Assembly: GCF_002198095.1 (NCBI RefSeq)
Contig: NZ_NHMK01000033.1
Location: 6,375-70,374, forward strand
DNA: 64,000 bases
Direction: 5' to 3'
DNA from: Deinococcus indicus
Lineage (GTDB): Bacteria; Deinococcota; Deinococci; Deinococcales; Deinococcaceae
Of this stretch, positions 34,380 to 47,283 are shown piece by piece (position 1 is the stretch's first letter; each line of letters begins with the position of its first letter). Position numbers and translations under genes: made by a program. Below the pieces are notes generated by a model. It was not told the DNA's origin. It saw only the letters and a program-made list of their open reading frames with translations, and did not search any database.

Positions 34380-34976
34380 ATGACGACGCTGGACGCTACC
34401 TTTCCCCCCGCTGCCCTGACGGTGCTGGACGTGATCCGTGCGCGCCGCACGGTGGATATCGGTCTGCTGAAACCCGACGCGGTGCCGCGTGAGGTGACCG
34501 AGGCGATTCTGGAGGCGGGGATCTGGGCGCCGAATCACGGGCGTACCGAGCCGTGGCGCTTCACGGTGTTCACGGGTGAGGGGCGCGCGAGGCTGGCGGA
34601 GGTGTTCGCGCAGGCGTACGCGGCGGGCACCGCGCCGGACCGTGAGGACGAATCGGCGCTGGAGTCGCAGCGGGCGCGGGCGTGGCGGGCGCCGCTGTGG
34701 ATCAGCCTGGAACTACACATGCCCGAGAAGCCGAAGATGCCCGAGTGGGAGGAGCAGGCGGCGCTGGCGTGCGCGGCGCAGAACATGTGGCTGGCGGCGA
34801 CGGCGTTCGGGCTGGTCGGGAAGTGGGTGAGCGGGCCGGTGATGGTCAGTCCGGTGGCGGCGCAGGCGCTGGGCGCGCCGAAACTGCTGGGGTTGCTGGT
34901 GCTGGGCTACCCGGCGGCCGAGCGGCACGCGGCGACCCGCGCGCCTCTGGCGGACAAGGTCACCTGGGTGGAGTGA
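34380..34976 (+). CDS. Nitroreductase family protein
   Basis: A 198-residue FMN-dependent oxidoreductase. RARRTVDIGLL and APNHGRTEPWRF are the N-terminal FMN-contact motifs, with GLVGKWVSGPV and LLGLLVLGYP in the C-terminal half. The natural substrate is unknown. A CATAGT box lies six bases before the ATG. Located after the membrane-protein array and convergent with the hydrolase pair. Confidence 0.9.
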   Translation: MTTLDATFPPAALTVLDVIRARRTVDIGLLKPDAVPREVTEAILEAGIWAPNHGRTEPWRFTVFTGEGRARLAEVFAQAYAAGTAPDREDESALESQRARAWRAPLWISLELHMPEKPKMPEWEEQAALACAAQNMWLAATAFGLVGKWVSGPVMVSPVAAQALGAPKLLGLLVLGYPAAERHAATRAPLADKVTWVE

Positions 34977-34991
34977 CGGGCGGCATCCGGG

Positions 34992-36038
34992 TTACAGGTT
35001 GTCCCTGAAGAACTGCACGCTGCGGTTCAGGGCGGTGCGGAGGTTGCGGGACAGGTTGTGGTCGTCGCCCTCGTAGCGGTACGCCTCGACGCCCTGCCCA
35101 GCGTTGCGCAGGTCGTCGGCGAGGTTCTTCTGGAACGAGTACGGCACGTCGGCGTCGTTCGTGCCGTGGTGCAGCTGGATGGGCCGGCCGTTCAGTTCCC
35201 GCAGGTAGGCGTTGGGGCTCAGGAGGCGCAGGTAGCGGCGGTTCAGGGCGTCCAGCGTGCGCTTCTCGCCGGGGGGTGGGTTCCAGTCGGTGGACAGCAC
35301 GTCGTAGCTGGCGATCACGCCCGCCCACAGTGAGGCGGCTTTCAGGCGGGGGTCCACGATCATGGCTTTCAGGCTCAGCTGGCCGCCCATGGAGTGCCCC
35401 CACAGGCCCAGGCGGTCGGGGTTCACGCGCGGGTCGCGCCGGAGGCTGGCGGCGGCGTTCAGGACGTCCACGGTGTAGCCGGGGTCGTTGTAGCCGCCGC
35501 GCGCCTCTCCCTCGCTGCTGCCGTGCCCCCGGTAGTCGCTTTTCAGGGTGACGAAGCCCGCGCGGGCAAAGGCGTCCTGGTACGCCACGTAGCGTTCGGT
35601 GGTGCGGTACTCGGCGGGCGGGATATACCCGTGGTTGAACACGATGGCGGGCCACCCGTCCTTCGGCGGTGTGCCGCGCGGCACGGTCAGCAGCGCGTTG
35701 ATCCGAAGGCCCTCGGACTGGTAGCTGACCACCTGCCGGGTGTAATTGCTGCCCGGCGCCAGGGTCTGCCGCACCGTCAGGGCGCTGCCGGGGTACTCGC
35801 GGGCCTTGAGGGCCTGGATGCTGACCGGGTTGCGGGCCACGGCGGCCTTCAGGGCGGTGTCACCGAAGTCCGGGAGGCGGCTGTCCCCTTGCGGCGGCGC
35901 CTCTCCGGGCGCGGCGGGCGTGCCCGTGACCGGCGGGTTCCAGGGCAGGCGGAACGGCAGCGATTCCGGCTGCGTGACTGCCACGAACGCCGCCCCGAGG
36001 ATCAGCGCGAACAGTACAAGGTTGATCAGGCGGCGCAC
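34992..36038 (-). CDS. Alpha/beta hydrolase (S9-like), membrane-anchored paralog
   Basis: A 348-residue hydrolase with an N-terminal membrane anchor (RLINLVLFALILGAAFVAV), a Pro-rich stretch and a prolyl-oligopeptidase-like catalytic domain: nucleophile Ser in GHSMGG, acid region GTNDADVPYS, and His in GDDHNLSRNL. GTG 36038 lies four bases after the stop of the adjacent paralog, so the two are one operon. The pair is a tandem duplication: SALTVRQTLA, NYTRQVVSYQSEGLRINALL and LKSDYRGHGSS blocks are shared. Confidence 0.88.
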   Translation of the reverse strand: MRRLINLVLFALILGAAFVAVTQPESLPFRLPWNPPVTGTPAAPGEAPPQGDSRLPDFGDTALKAAVARNPVSIQALKAREYPGSALTVRQTLAPGSNYTRQVVSYQSEGLRINALLTVPRGTPPKDGWPAIVFNHGYIPPAEYRTTERYVAYQDAFARAGFVTLKSDYRGHGSSEGEARGGYNDPGYTVDVLNAAASLRRDPRVNPDRLGLWGHSMGGQLSLKAMIVDPRLKAASLWAGVIASYDVLSTDWNPPPGEKRTLDALNRRYLRLLSPNAYLRELNGRPIQLHHGTNDADVPYSFQKNLADDLRNAGQGVEAYRYEGDDHNLSRNLRTALNRSVQFFRDNL

Positions 36039-36042
36039 AGGG

Positions 36043-37041
36043 TTACAGCCGCTCCCGGAAGAACTGCACGCTGCGGTCCAGGGCCGTGCGGAGGTTCCCG
36101 GACAGGTTGTGGTTGTCGCCGGGGTACACGTAGTTGCCGCCCAGTTTCCCCAGCGGGCGCAGCTGCGCGGCCAGGGCCGTGTGGAAGGCGACGGGGACGT
36201 CCTCGTCGTTCGTGCCGATGTGCAGCTGTACCGGGCCGCCCAGGTCACGCAGGTACGTGTTCGCGCTGAGTTTGTTCCAGAAGGTGGGGTTCTCGCGGGG
36301 CGTGCCGTATTTCTCGACGGCCCGCTTGCGCAGGTTCAGCACGGCGCTGGGAATGCTGGCCGGGACGGGCGCGCGGCGCGTCCAGCTGTTCATCAGCTGG
36401 TCGTAGTCCCCGACCACGCCCGCCCAGATCACGCCCGCTTTCACGCCGGGGTCGATGGCCATGGCCCGCAGGCTCAGGAAGCCGCCCATGGAGTGGCCCC
36501 ACATGCCGATCCGGGCCGGGTTCACGCGCGGGTCGCGTTTCAGGCTGCCCAGGGCGTTCATCACGTCGGTCGTGTAGCCCGGCGCGTAGTACCCGCCGAG
36601 CGCCTCGCCCTGCGAACTACCGTGCCCCCGGTAATCGCTTTTCAGCGTGATGAACCCGGCCCGCGCGAAGGCGTCCTGGTACGCCACGTAGCGTTCGGTC
36701 GTGCGGTACACCTTCGGGGGCACGTACCCGTGATTGAACACGATGGCGGGCCACCCGCCCTTCGGGGGCGTGCCGCGCGGCACGGTCAGCAGCGCATTGA
36801 TCCGCAGGCCCTCGGACTGGTAACTCACGACCTGCCGGCTGTAGTTGCTCCCTGCCGCCAGGGTCTGCCGGACCGTCAGCGCGCTGCCCGGATACCCGCC
36901 CTTCTGGAAGGTCTGCCGGGCCGCCGGGATGCTCATCTGCGCGGCGTCCACGCGGGCCAGTGCCGCCGCAGACTGCGCGGACGCCAGGGAGGACGGCGCG
37001 GCCAGACACACGGCCAGGAGGGCAAGACGCGGCGGGTTCAT
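36043..37041 (-). CDS. Alpha/beta hydrolase (S9-like), secreted paralog
   Basis: A 332-residue hydrolase with a cleavable signal peptide (MNPPRLALLAVCLAAPSSLASAQS). The catalytic domain has GHSMGGFLSL, GTNDEDVPVAFH and the His in GDNHNLSGNL. It is very similar to the downstream membrane-anchored copy. The substrate is unknown; the family includes dipeptidyl-peptidase- and esterase-like enzymes. TACGTT lies seven bases before the ATG. Confidence 0.9.
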   Translation of the reverse strand: MNPPRLALLAVCLAAPSSLASAQSAAALARVDAAQMSIPAARQTFQKGGYPGSALTVRQTLAAGSNYSRQVVSYQSEGLRINALLTVPRGTPPKGGWPAIVFNHGYVPPKVYRTTERYVAYQDAFARAGFITLKSDYRGHGSSQGEALGGYYAPGYTTDVMNALGSLKRDPRVNPARIGMWGHSMGGFLSLRAMAIDPGVKAGVIWAGVVGDYDQLMNSWTRRAPVPASIPSAVLNLRKRAVEKYGTPRENPTFWNKLSANTYLRDLGGPVQLHIGTNDEDVPVAFHTALAAQLRPLGKLGGNYVYPGDNHNLSGNLRTALDRSVQFFRERL

Positions 37042-37138
37042 ACCCCTGAACGTAGAGCGATCGGGCGCCGCGCACTGCGGCTGAGCCGACCTTCTGCCCT
37101 TCAGGTTTTTCCCAGTCGCCCCTCATGGGCGCGCGGGC

Positions 37139-37219
37139 TCAGCGGCTCAGGTCGTAGGAGGTCAGCGTGGTGAACGGGGCGACACTCAGAAGCAGCAGGG
37201 CAGGCAGAACGGAACGCAT
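37139..37219 (-). CDS. Candidate 26-residue hydrophobic peptide
   Basis: ATG 37219 opens a 26-codon frame encoding MRSVLPALLLLSVAPF and then TTLTSYDLSR. It is preceded by TACCCT exactly seven bases upstream, the leaderless-promoter arrangement seen for many genes here, and GGAGG also lies just before the ATG. It could be a small membrane peptide or the remnant of a signal sequence. The rest of the 430-bp gap (37042-37472) shows no gene. Confidence 0.4.
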   Translation of the reverse strand: MRSVLPALLLLSVAPFTTLTSYDLSR

Positions 37220-37472
37220 GACCTCCAGGGTACTGGAGTCCGTGGCGAGGCGGGTGTGCGGCGACCCGGCTGGCCCGCCAACTGACCTGAAATCCAACTG
37301 AGAAAGGGCTGAAGTGGCCTTGTGGTGAGGCTCCATGAGCGTTATATTTGTTTTCCATAGCAACACAAACCCTGATTCCACATCAGGTGCCTGCACGGTC
37401 ACGTCCGCCGGATTCCCTCCGCAGTTCGCCTTCCTCAAGGCGCACGTGCCCCACAGGTATCAAGGAGTTCCC

Positions 37473-38219
<747 letters not shown>

Positions 38220-38235
38220 ACCCCAGGAGAACCCC

Positions 38236-40857
<2,622 letters not shown>

Positions 40858-40881
40858 GCGCCTGACCACCCGAGCCCAACG

Positions 40882-40915
40882 AAACGCCGCCCCGCAGACT
40901 GGGGCGGCGTTTTCC
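40882..40915. terminator. Bidirectional intrinsic terminator
   Basis: AAACGCCGCCCC (40882-40893) pairs perfectly with GGGGCGGCGTTT (40901-40912) around a 7-nt loop, between the subtilase gene (+) and cmk (-). Confidence 0.92.
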
Positions 40916-40936
40916 ATTCGGATCAGTGCAGTCGGT

Positions 40937-41554
40937 TCAGCGCAGTCGGGTCAGGATGGTGTCGATCACGCCCTGCAGGTCCAGTGGGCCGGTGTCGATG
41001 ACCAGTGCGTCGGGGGCGGGGGCGCTCTGGACGGTGTCGAGTTCGTCGCGGCGTTGCAGGTCGGCCTCGATGGCGGGCACGTCTTCCGGGCGTTCGCGGG
41101 CGCGGCGCTCGGCGCGGATGCGGGCGCTGGCGGTCAGGTAGAACTTGTGCGGCGCGTGCGGGAACACGTTGGTGCCCATGTCGCGGCCCTCGGCGACGAA
41201 GGGTTCGGGCAGGGCGCGCAGCTGGGCGTCCACCCATTCACGCACCTCCGGCAGGGCGGCCACGACGCTGACTCCCCGGTCCACGCGGGTCGAGTGCAGG
41301 TCGTCGGTGAGGTCACGCTCACCCTGCCAGACGCGGTTCCCGCCGGCCAGGGGTTCCAGGCGGACCGGGTGGGTGCCCAGCAGTTTCAGCAGGCCGGGGG
41401 CGCCGCGCAGGTCCAGGTCCGCTTCCAGGCCCAGCAGGGTCGCAGCGCGGTACAGCAGGCCGCTGCTCACGTACGGCACGCCGAGTGCCTGCGCGACTCC
41501 CGAGGACACGCTGGATTTTCCGCTGGCCGCCACGCCGTCAATGGTCACGATCAT
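40937..41554 (-). CDS. cmk: Cytidylate kinase
   Basis: Phosphorylates CMP/dCMP to the diphosphates. The 205-residue protein begins [17 protein letters not shown] (P-loop), with [27 protein letters not shown] and a C-terminal helix. Residue DMGTNVFP differs slightly from the usual DIGTVVFP. ATG 41554 is set by the family start. Divergent from the cyclophilin gene. Confidence 0.94.
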   Translation of the reverse strand: MIVTIDGVAASGKSSVSSGVAQALGVPYVSSGLLYRAATLLGLEADLDLRGAPGLLKLLGTHPVRLEPLAGGNRVWQGERDLTDDLHSTRVDRGVSVVAALPEVREWVDAQLRALPEPFVAEGRDMGTNVFPHAPHKFYLTASARIRAERRARERPEDVPAIEADLQRRDELDTVQSAPAPDALVIDTGPLDLQGVIDTILTRLR

Positions 41555-41650
41555 CAAGAGGGCAGTGTAGCGCGGCCGCGCCATCCGCGCCCCGACCTCA
41601 TCCTTCTGCGTGACGCGCGGCGCGTCCGGGCCGCTACACTGGAGGGAACG

Positions 41651-42433
41651 ATGAAACACGCTGCCCTGATCCTGACCGCGCTTCTCGCACTGACCGCCTG
41701 CCAGCAGAAGGACGACGCGACCACGACCGACACGAAGACGGACACGGCCGCGACGGACACCGCCACCGACACCCCGGCGACCGAGACGCCGGCCACGGAC
41801 ACGAAGGCGGACGCCGCTCCGGCCGTCACCGAGCCCGGCCCGGTCCCCGCCGGGTACACCGAGGTGCCGTTCCTGACGACCGAACCCAAGCGCGAGTTCG
41901 AGAGCGAGCCGGACATGGCCCTCACCGAGGGCAAGGACTACTACGCGCTGCTGGACACCAGCCGCGGTCAGATCCTGGTGGACCTGTACGAGCAGGAGAC
42001 GCCGGTCACGGTGAACAACTTCGTGTTCCTGGCGCGCAACCACTACTTCGACGGCATCCGTTTCCACCGCGTGATCGACGGGTTCATGGCGCAGACCGGC
42101 GACCCCAAGAGCGTGGACGACAGCAAGAAGGCCGAGTGGGGCACCGGCGACCCCGGTTACAAGTTCGCGGACGAGTTCCGGCAGAAGCTGACCTTCGACA
42201 GCGGCGGCATTCTCGCCATGGCGAACAGCGGCCCCGCCACGAACGGCAGCCAGTTCTTCATCACGTTCGAACCGACCGAGTTCCTGAACGGCAAGCACAC
42301 CATCTTCGGGAAGGTCGTGACCGGCGACGACACCCTGCCGAAACTGACCCGCACCATGGACCAGAGCAACGCCGAGATCGAGGGCGCCACCGCCGACGAG
42401 ATCCTCAGCGTGCGGATTCTGACCAAGGGCTGA
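41651..42433 (+). CDS. Cyclophilin-type peptidyl-prolyl isomerase lipoprotein
   Basis: A 260-residue lipoprotein (lipobox LTAC) with a 45-residue Thr/Ala/Asp-rich spacer ([12 protein letters not shown]...) and a cyclophilin domain: [51 protein letters not shown] and [12 protein letters not shown]. It probably folds exported proteins at the cytoplasmic membrane. TACACT followed by GGAGGGA precedes the ATG. Confidence 0.94.
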   Translation: MKHAALILTALLALTACQQKDDATTTDTKTDTAATDTATDTPATETPATDTKADAAPAVTEPGPVPAGYTEVPFLTTEPKREFESEPDMALTEGKDYYALLDTSRGQILVDLYEQETPVTVNNFVFLARNHYFDGIRFHRVIDGFMAQTGDPKSVDDSKKAEWGTGDPGYKFADEFRQKLTFDSGGILAMANSGPATNGSQFFITFEPTEFLNGKHTIFGKVVTGDDTLPKLTRTMDQSNAEIEGATADEILSVRILTKG

Positions 42434-42446
42434 ACCGCGTTGCCGG

Positions 42447-42475
42447 CGGCGCGCTTCCCGTCCGGGGGCGCGCCG
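42447..42475. terminator. Hairpin between convergent genes
   Basis: CGGCGCGC (42447-42454) pairs with GCGCGCCG (42468-42475) between the cyclophilin gene and the methyltransferase gene. No T-tract. Confidence 0.5.
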
Positions 42476-42476
42476 T

Positions 42477-43382
42477 CTACAGTTCCAGGCCGGTGGGCGT
42501 GGCGGCGCGGGCCGGAATGGCGGTCAGCAGGACCTCGTACTTGCCAGTCACGAACACCTTGAAGTCGTGTTTCTGGAGGCCACGCCGGGCGTTCGTCACG
42601 TCGGCGGCGAGCAGGCTCAGGTCCGGACGGGCGTAGTTGCGCATCCGCGCGCCGTACGAGAGGGTGCCGTCCCGGTAGCGGGCGTTCGGGTACCCGAGGA
42701 TCACTCCGCCGCCCGGCGTCAGGTGGTGGCGGCGCAGCGTGGAGAGCAGCACGTCCTGCGTGACGCCGGGGCTCTGGAGCAGACTCAGGGCCAGGATCAG
42801 GTCGAAGCGGCCCAGTTCTGGTGGCAGGGCATTCACATCGGCCACGTGGATGGTCGCCTGGGGCCAGCGGTCGCGGGCGGCCTGCGCGGCGGCCGGGTCG
42901 AGCTCCACGCCCACCACCGTCAGCGCGCGGTCCGGGAAGGCCAGCGGCAGGGCGGCCAGTTCATGCCCGGCGTTCAGGCCCAGCGCCAGCACCCGCCCGC
43001 CCTGGGGGGGGTTCACGCGGCGCAGCGCCTCGACGAACGTCGCCAGGAAGACGGGGTCCTCCAGCTTGTTCACCCGCGCCCAGTCGCCGTCCGGGCCGTA
43101 CCCGGCGTGATCCGGGTCGCGGGCCGGGGCATGGGCCCGCAGGGTCAGGCGCACCCGCCCCTCCCCTGCCCGGTCCGGGGTCAGGAGGTGCGCGCCGAGC
43201 AGGTCCGCGAGGTCCGTCCAGGTGCTCCAGGGGCGGTGGATGCCGTGCGGGGTCCCCTCGCCCGCGTACAGGCCCAGGCCTGCGTCGGGGTCGGGCACCT
43301 CGAAGGTCACCTCGCCCGCCGCGCGCAGAGTGTCACGCACGGCGGGCAGGAGGACGCTCATGGGTTCAGTCGTGAAGCGCAC
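42477..43382 (-). CDS. Class I SAM-dependent methyltransferase
   Basis: A 301-residue protein with an N-terminal domain of about 110 residues and a Rossmann methyltransferase core: [15 protein letters not shown] (motif I), [32 protein letters not shown]. The bipartite layout could suit an rRNA methyltransferase, but the substrate is not evident. GTG 43382 starts seven bases after trmB; an internal ATG at 43361 is an alternative. Third gene of a coupled unit after the GidA-like and trmB genes in transcription order. Confidence 0.8.
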   Translation of the reverse strand: MRFTTEPMSVLLPAVRDTLRAAGEVTFEVPDPDAGLGLYAGEGTPHGIHRPWSTWTDLADLLGAHLLTPDRAGEGRVRLTLRAHAPARDPDHAGYGPDGDWARVNKLEDPVFLATFVEALRRVNPPQGGRVLALGLNAGHELAALPLAFPDRALTVVGVELDPAAAQAARDRWPQATIHVADVNALPPELGRFDLILALSLLQSPGVTQDVLLSTLRRHHLTPGGGVILGYPNARYRDGTLSYGARMRNYARPDLSLLAADVTNARRGLQKHDFKVFVTGKYEVLLTAIPARAATPTGLEL

Positions 43383-43389
43383 CGGCCGG

Positions 43390-44385
43390 TCAGTACCCGT
43401 GGTGCTTGACGACCGCGCCCTGACCTTCGAGCCAGCGGGTGACGACGCCCACGGCGGCCTTCACGCCGGTCGTGATGATCGGGCCGCCGAACTTGGCGAG
43501 GCGCACGAGGTGCGTGCCGTCCTCGCGGGCAGTGATGCCGATCAGGACCTCCTGGGTCAGTTCGCCCTCCACGACGTGCGCCAGGACGACCCAGCCGTCG
43601 CGGCGCAGACCGGCGTACAGGTCGAGCAGGATGACGGTCCAGGCGCCGCCTTCCTCCGCATTGCGGCTGCCGGGGTTGCGTTCGGTGCGTTTCTCGAAGG
43701 TCTGGGGACCAAAGGTGTCGGGCAGGGTCAGGACGGCGTGGGGCACGGTGGTGGGGTCCTCCGGGTAGGGCGTGGTCGGCCCGTGCGGGACGGGCGTGTG
43801 GGCGGTGGGGATGAAACGGGCGTGGTTGACGCCCAGGCCGAGGTCACGCCATTTCAGGGCGTACTTGGTTTCCAGCGCGGCGGCGGGGGGATCGGTGCGT
43901 TCGACGCACATGACGCCGCTGGCCCCGGCCTGTTCGCACGCGAACTCGAAGTACTCGTCGTGGTCGGTGGTGAGCAGGATCATCCCGCCGGGTTTCAGGC
44001 GGCTGGCGGCGAGCTGGAAGAACGGGACGCGCAGGAGGCGGTGGTCGGTGTGGCCGGCCTTGGGCCAGGGGTCGGGGAAGTTCACGACGATCAGGTCCAG
44101 CCCCGCGTGCGGGATGACGGACCGCACGAGCACGTCGGCGGGCATCTTCGTGAGGATCGCGTTGTCCAGGCCCGCGTCCCGCAGGCGGCGGTGCGCCTTC
44201 AGGAGCGACACGCCGGAGAGTTCCACGCCGAGGTAATTGGGCGCCTGGGGGAAGGTCGCGGCGTGGTGCGGCCAGAAGCGCCCGTCCCCGAATCCGACCT
44301 CCAGCACCCAGGGGCGGTCCGGGGTGTCCGGGTACAGGCGCGCGGCGCTGTCGGGGAACCGGAAGTCGCCGAGGCGGGCGATCAT
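43390..44385 (-). CDS. trmB: tRNA (guanine-N7)-methyltransferase with C-terminal extension
   Basis: Makes m7G46 in tRNA variable loops. The catalytic part (about residues 1-215) has EVGFGDGRFWPHH (SAM site), the signature NFPDPWPK and FFQLAASRLKPGG. The protein is 331 residues, about 100 longer than most TrmB; the extra C-terminal part (about 230-331) includes GGAWTVILLDLYAGLRRDGW and TGVKAAVGVVTRWLEGQG and is not recognised. Start overlaps the upstream gene's stop by four bases. Confidence 0.92.
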   Translation of the reverse strand: MIARLGDFRFPDSAARLYPDTPDRPWVLEVGFGDGRFWPHHAATFPQAPNYLGVELSGVSLLKAHRRLRDAGLDNAILTKMPADVLVRSVIPHAGLDLIVVNFPDPWPKAGHTDHRLLRVPFFQLAASRLKPGGMILLTTDHDEYFEFACEQAGASGVMCVERTDPPAAALETKYALKWRDLGLGVNHARFIPTAHTPVPHGPTTPYPEDPTTVPHAVLTLPDTFGPQTFEKRTERNPGSRNAEEGGAWTVILLDLYAGLRRDGWVVLAHVVEGELTQEVLIGITAREDGTHLVRLAKFGGPIITTGVKAAVGVVTRWLEGQGAVVKHHGY

Positions 44386-45152
44386 GCGCGCCCCCCGTTC
44401 AGGTCGGCCTGTAGGTCGTCGGCGAGGCGGGCCGCGTCGCGCAGCACGCTGTCATACGTGTGCTCGCCGGACGTGCACTGCCCCAGCATCCGCACGCGCT
44501 CCAGACGGTTTACGCGGAAGCCGTCGAGTTCGGTGGGGGCGGGCGTCAGGAAGCGCACGTCGTAGGGCGGTTCGACGCCCTCACCCTCGGCGCGGCGTTC
44601 CGCCCCGATCAGCCAGATGCCGCTGGCGGTCAGGTCGTCCGCCAGGAAGTCGTACGCGACCTCGCTGAGGCGCCCGGCCTCGTCCATGGTGTCCCCCACC
44701 AGCAGGCGGCCCTTCAGGAACGCCCCGACCGCCAGCACGCCCAGCCGCGCGTGCAGTTTCGGCCCCTCCCAGGTGGAGAGCACGATCTGGCCGCCTCCAT
44801 CGGGCACAGTCTCCTCGTCCAGCGCCGTGACGGTGCTCTGGAGCAGGTGAATCCCGGCCGTCTCCTCCACGCGGGCCTTCAGGTGGCGGTGGAAGGTCCA
44901 GCCGTCCGTGTCGGGGTGCAGCGCGGCGCGCACCTCCTCGAACAGGCTGCCCTGTGGGAACGTCACGCCCGCCGTGGTCGGCTGGTACAGGTTCCCCAGG
45001 TGATCGAGCGCCTGCGACACCAGCAGCACGTCCAGTCCCGCGCGGGCCAGCCGCCACGCCAGTTCCGTCCCGGCCAGCCCGGCCCCGACCACGGCCACGT
45101 CGTACAGGTGCCCCGGTTGCGGGCGACTTCTCGGAGAAACAGGACCAAACAT
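44382..45152 (-). CDS. GidA/MnmG-like FAD-dependent oxidoreductase (short)
   Basis: A 256-residue flavoprotein with the dinucleotide site [21 protein letters not shown] and a C-terminal [20 protein letters not shown]. It resembles the FAD domain of GidA-related proteins but lacks the long C-terminal part of MnmG, so it is a shorter relative of unknown substrate. Linkage to trmB and other RNA-modification genes supports a tRNA role by association. TACACT followed by GGAGGG precedes the ATG. Divergent from the RluA-like gene. Confidence 0.8.
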   Translation of the reverse strand: MFGPVSPRSRPQPGHLYDVAVVGAGLAGTELAWRLARAGLDVLLVSQALDHLGNLYQPTTAGVTFPQGSLFEEVRAALHPDTDGWTFHRHLKARVEETAGIHLLQSTVTALDEETVPDGGGQIVLSTWEGPKLHARLGVLAVGAFLKGRLLVGDTMDEAGRLSEVAYDFLADDLTASGIWLIGAERRAEGEGVEPPYDVRFLTPAPTELDGFRVNRLERVRMLGQCTSGEHTYDSVLRDAARLADDLQADLNGGRA

Positions 45153-45219
45153 CACCCTCCAGTGTACGGTTTCGGAGGAAGTCGAACGCGAAACGGCCGC
45201 ACCCTTTACCCTGTCCCCC

Positions 45220-46116
45220 ATGTCCGACGACGTCCCCTCGAACAGTGGTTTCGCGTTCCGGTCGCAGGTGCGCGCGGGCGGCGAGCGGGTGCTGGCGTTC
45301 CTGACGCGCGAGTACCGGCACTCGGACGCAGAGACGTGGGCGGCGCGGCTGGCGGCGGGTGAGGTGGAGGTACGGGGCGTGCAGGCACGCGGGGACGAGG
45401 TGCTGCGCGCCGGGGACGTGGTCGTGTGGCACCGCCCGCCGTGGCGGGAGGAGGCGGCCCCGCTGGACTACGCCGTGCTGCTGGAGGACGACGCGCTGGT
45501 GGCGGTCAGCAAGCCGTCGGGTCTGCCGACGCTGCCGGGCGCGGGCTTCCTGACGCACACGCTGCTGACGCAGGTGAGGTTGCGCTATCCGGGGGCCAGT
45601 CCGCTGCACCGGCTGGGGCGCGGCACGAGCGGCGCGGTGCTGTTCGCCCGGACCGGCGAGGCGGGCGCGGCGCTGTCCCGCGCGTGGCGGGAGCACGAGG
45701 TGGGCAAGGTGTACCGCGCGCTGGGTGCGGGCGTGCCGGAGTGGGACACGCTGGACATCCGCACGCCCATCGGGCCGGTGCCGCACCCGCGCCTGGGGAC
45801 GGTATTCGCGGCCAGCGCGGACGGCAAGGCGTCACGCAGCGTGGCCCACGTCCGCGAACGCCGCGCCGGGCAGACACTGTTCGACGTGGCCATCCACACC
45901 GGGCGACCCCACCAGATCCGCATCCACCTCGCCGCCGCCGGACACCCGCTGGTCGGCGACCCGCTGTACGGGCCGGGCGGCCTGCCGCTGCCAGGGCTGC
46001 CGGGCCTGCCGGGCGACCTGGGGTACCGGCTGCACGCCTGGACGCTGCACTTCCGGCACCCGGTCACGGGAGCGGCGGTGCGGGTGGAGGCCCCGCCGCC
46101 CCCCGACCTGCGCTGA
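45220..46116 (+). CDS. RluA-family pseudouridine synthase-like protein (catalytic Asp replaced)
   Basis: A 298-residue protein with an S4-like N-terminal domain (about 15-75) and an RluA-type core: [13 protein letters not shown], then [25 protein letters not shown] and [13 protein letters not shown]. The catalytic motif HRLDxxTSG reads HRLGRGTSG, so the conserved Asp is Gly (codon GGG). As I recall, some RluA relatives share this form, so it may be a subfamily trait. TACCCT lies seven bases before the ATG. Confidence 0.85.
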   Translation: MSDDVPSNSGFAFRSQVRAGGERVLAFLTREYRHSDAETWAARLAAGEVEVRGVQARGDEVLRAGDVVVWHRPPWREEAAPLDYAVLLEDDALVAVSKPSGLPTLPGAGFLTHTLLTQVRLRYPGASPLHRLGRGTSGAVLFARTGEAGAALSRAWREHEVGKVYRALGAGVPEWDTLDIRTPIGPVPHPRLGTVFAASADGKASRSVAHVRERRAGQTLFDVAIHTGRPHQIRIHLAAAGHPLVGDPLYGPGGLPLPGLPGLPGDLGYRLHAWTLHFRHPVTGAAVRVEAPPPPDLR

Positions 46117-46125
46117 CAGCGGCGT

Positions 46126-47283
46126 TCAGCGTTCGGTGTCGGCGGTGTACGTGCCGTCCGCGCGGCCCTCGAAGGTGACGGTGCCGTGGCGGTCCGTGCG
46201 GTACACGCGCGCGCCGGTCTGCCGGTACAGCCGCAGCGTCTGCGCGGTCGGGTGGCCGTAACTGTTCTCCCCGACGCTGATGACCACGTTCTCGGGGCGG
46301 ACGTTCGCCAGCCACGCGGCGCTGTCGCCGTTGCTGGCGCCGTGGTGAATGCTCTTGTACAGCTGGAAGGGGCCGCGCAGGTCCGCGCGTTCCTGCGCGA
46401 GCCAGCCCTCGGTTTCCTCGGTTTCGCTGTCGCCGGTCAGCAGGGCGCGGAACTCCCCGAACTGCACGGCCAGCCCGACGCTGTTCAGGTTCTGGTCGTC
46501 CGGCATGCCGGGGGGCGGCGCGATGACGCGCAGTTTCACGCTGCCCAGGTTCACGGTCTGGTTGCTGGCCTTCGTGAACGTGGCGTCCACGGCCTGCAGG
46601 GCCCGGACCAGCCGCTCCCAGGTCTGGGTGGTGCCGCCCAGGCCGTTGTTGATGAACACGCGGGGCTTCAGCGCGGCGGCCGGCACGAGGCCCGCGATGT
46701 GGTCGGCGTCCGCGTGCGAGGCGATCATCAGGTCCAGGCGCGTCACGCCGTGTTTCTCCAGTTGCGCGTTCAGGCGCTCGGCGCTGCGGCCCCCGTCGAC
46801 CAGGGCCGTCTTGCCCTCGGGGCTGCGGATCAGGATGGCGTCCCCCTGCCCCACGTCCAGGAAGCGGATGGTGACGGTCCCGCCGGCCGGTGCGGGCGCC
46901 GCGCCGGTGCCGGGGGCGTCGCCGCCGGGCGCGGCGTCCTGCTGGCGGATCCAGCCGCACGCGGCGAGGCTGCCGGTCACGACCAGGATCAGCAGGCCCA
47001 GCAGGTCCGAGGCGCCCGGTCCGCTGCGGGCTTTCGCGCGGCCCCGGCGGCCCGGCGCGGCCCGGCCGGGGGCCGCGCGGGTCGCGCCGGGCTCGCCGGC
47101 TGCCGCGCCCCTGCCGCCGGGGGATCTGCTGGCAGTGGTCTTACTGGCGGTAGTTTTACTGGCCGCTGTCTTGGCAGCCGGGGTTCTGGTCTTGCTGGCC
47201 GGGGCCTTGCGGGCCGGGGACGCGGCCTTGCCGGTCGCGGCGTCTGGTTTGCGGGGGGCGGGGTCGGGTTTCTTGGGGCTCAC
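46126..47283 (-). CDS. ComEC/Rec2-like metallo-beta-lactamase-fold protein with Lys/Ala-rich tail
   Basis: A 385-residue protein. The first 90 residues are Lys/Ala/Ser/Pro-rich (KKPDPAPRKPDAATGKAAS, then AAKTAASKTTASKTT), like a histone H1 tail. One membrane helix follows (LLGLLILVVTGSLAACGW, about 95-112), then an MBL domain with FLDVGQGDAILIRSP, SHADADHIAG and HHGASNGDS, typical of the extracytoplasmic nuclease domain of ComEC. It could degrade DNA outside the membrane while the basic tail contacts nucleic acid or phospholipid inside. Overlaps the DUF3006 gene by four bases. Confidence 0.87.
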   Translation of the reverse strand: MSPKKPDPAPRKPDAATGKAASPARKAPASKTRTPAAKTAASKTTASKTTASRSPGGRGAAAGEPGATRAAPGRAAPGRRGRAKARSGPGASDLLGLLILVVTGSLAACGWIRQQDAAPGGDAPGTGAAPAPAGGTVTIRFLDVGQGDAILIRSPEGKTALVDGGRSAERLNAQLEKHGVTRLDLMIASHADADHIAGLVPAAALKPRVFINNGLGGTTQTWERLVRALQAVDATFTKASNQTVNLGSVKLRVIAPPPGMPDDQNLNSVGLAVQFGEFRALLTGDSETEETEGWLAQERADLRGPFQLYKSIHHGASNGDSAAWLANVRPENVVISVGENSYGHPTAQTLRLYRQTGARVYRTDRHGTVTFEGRADGTYTADTER

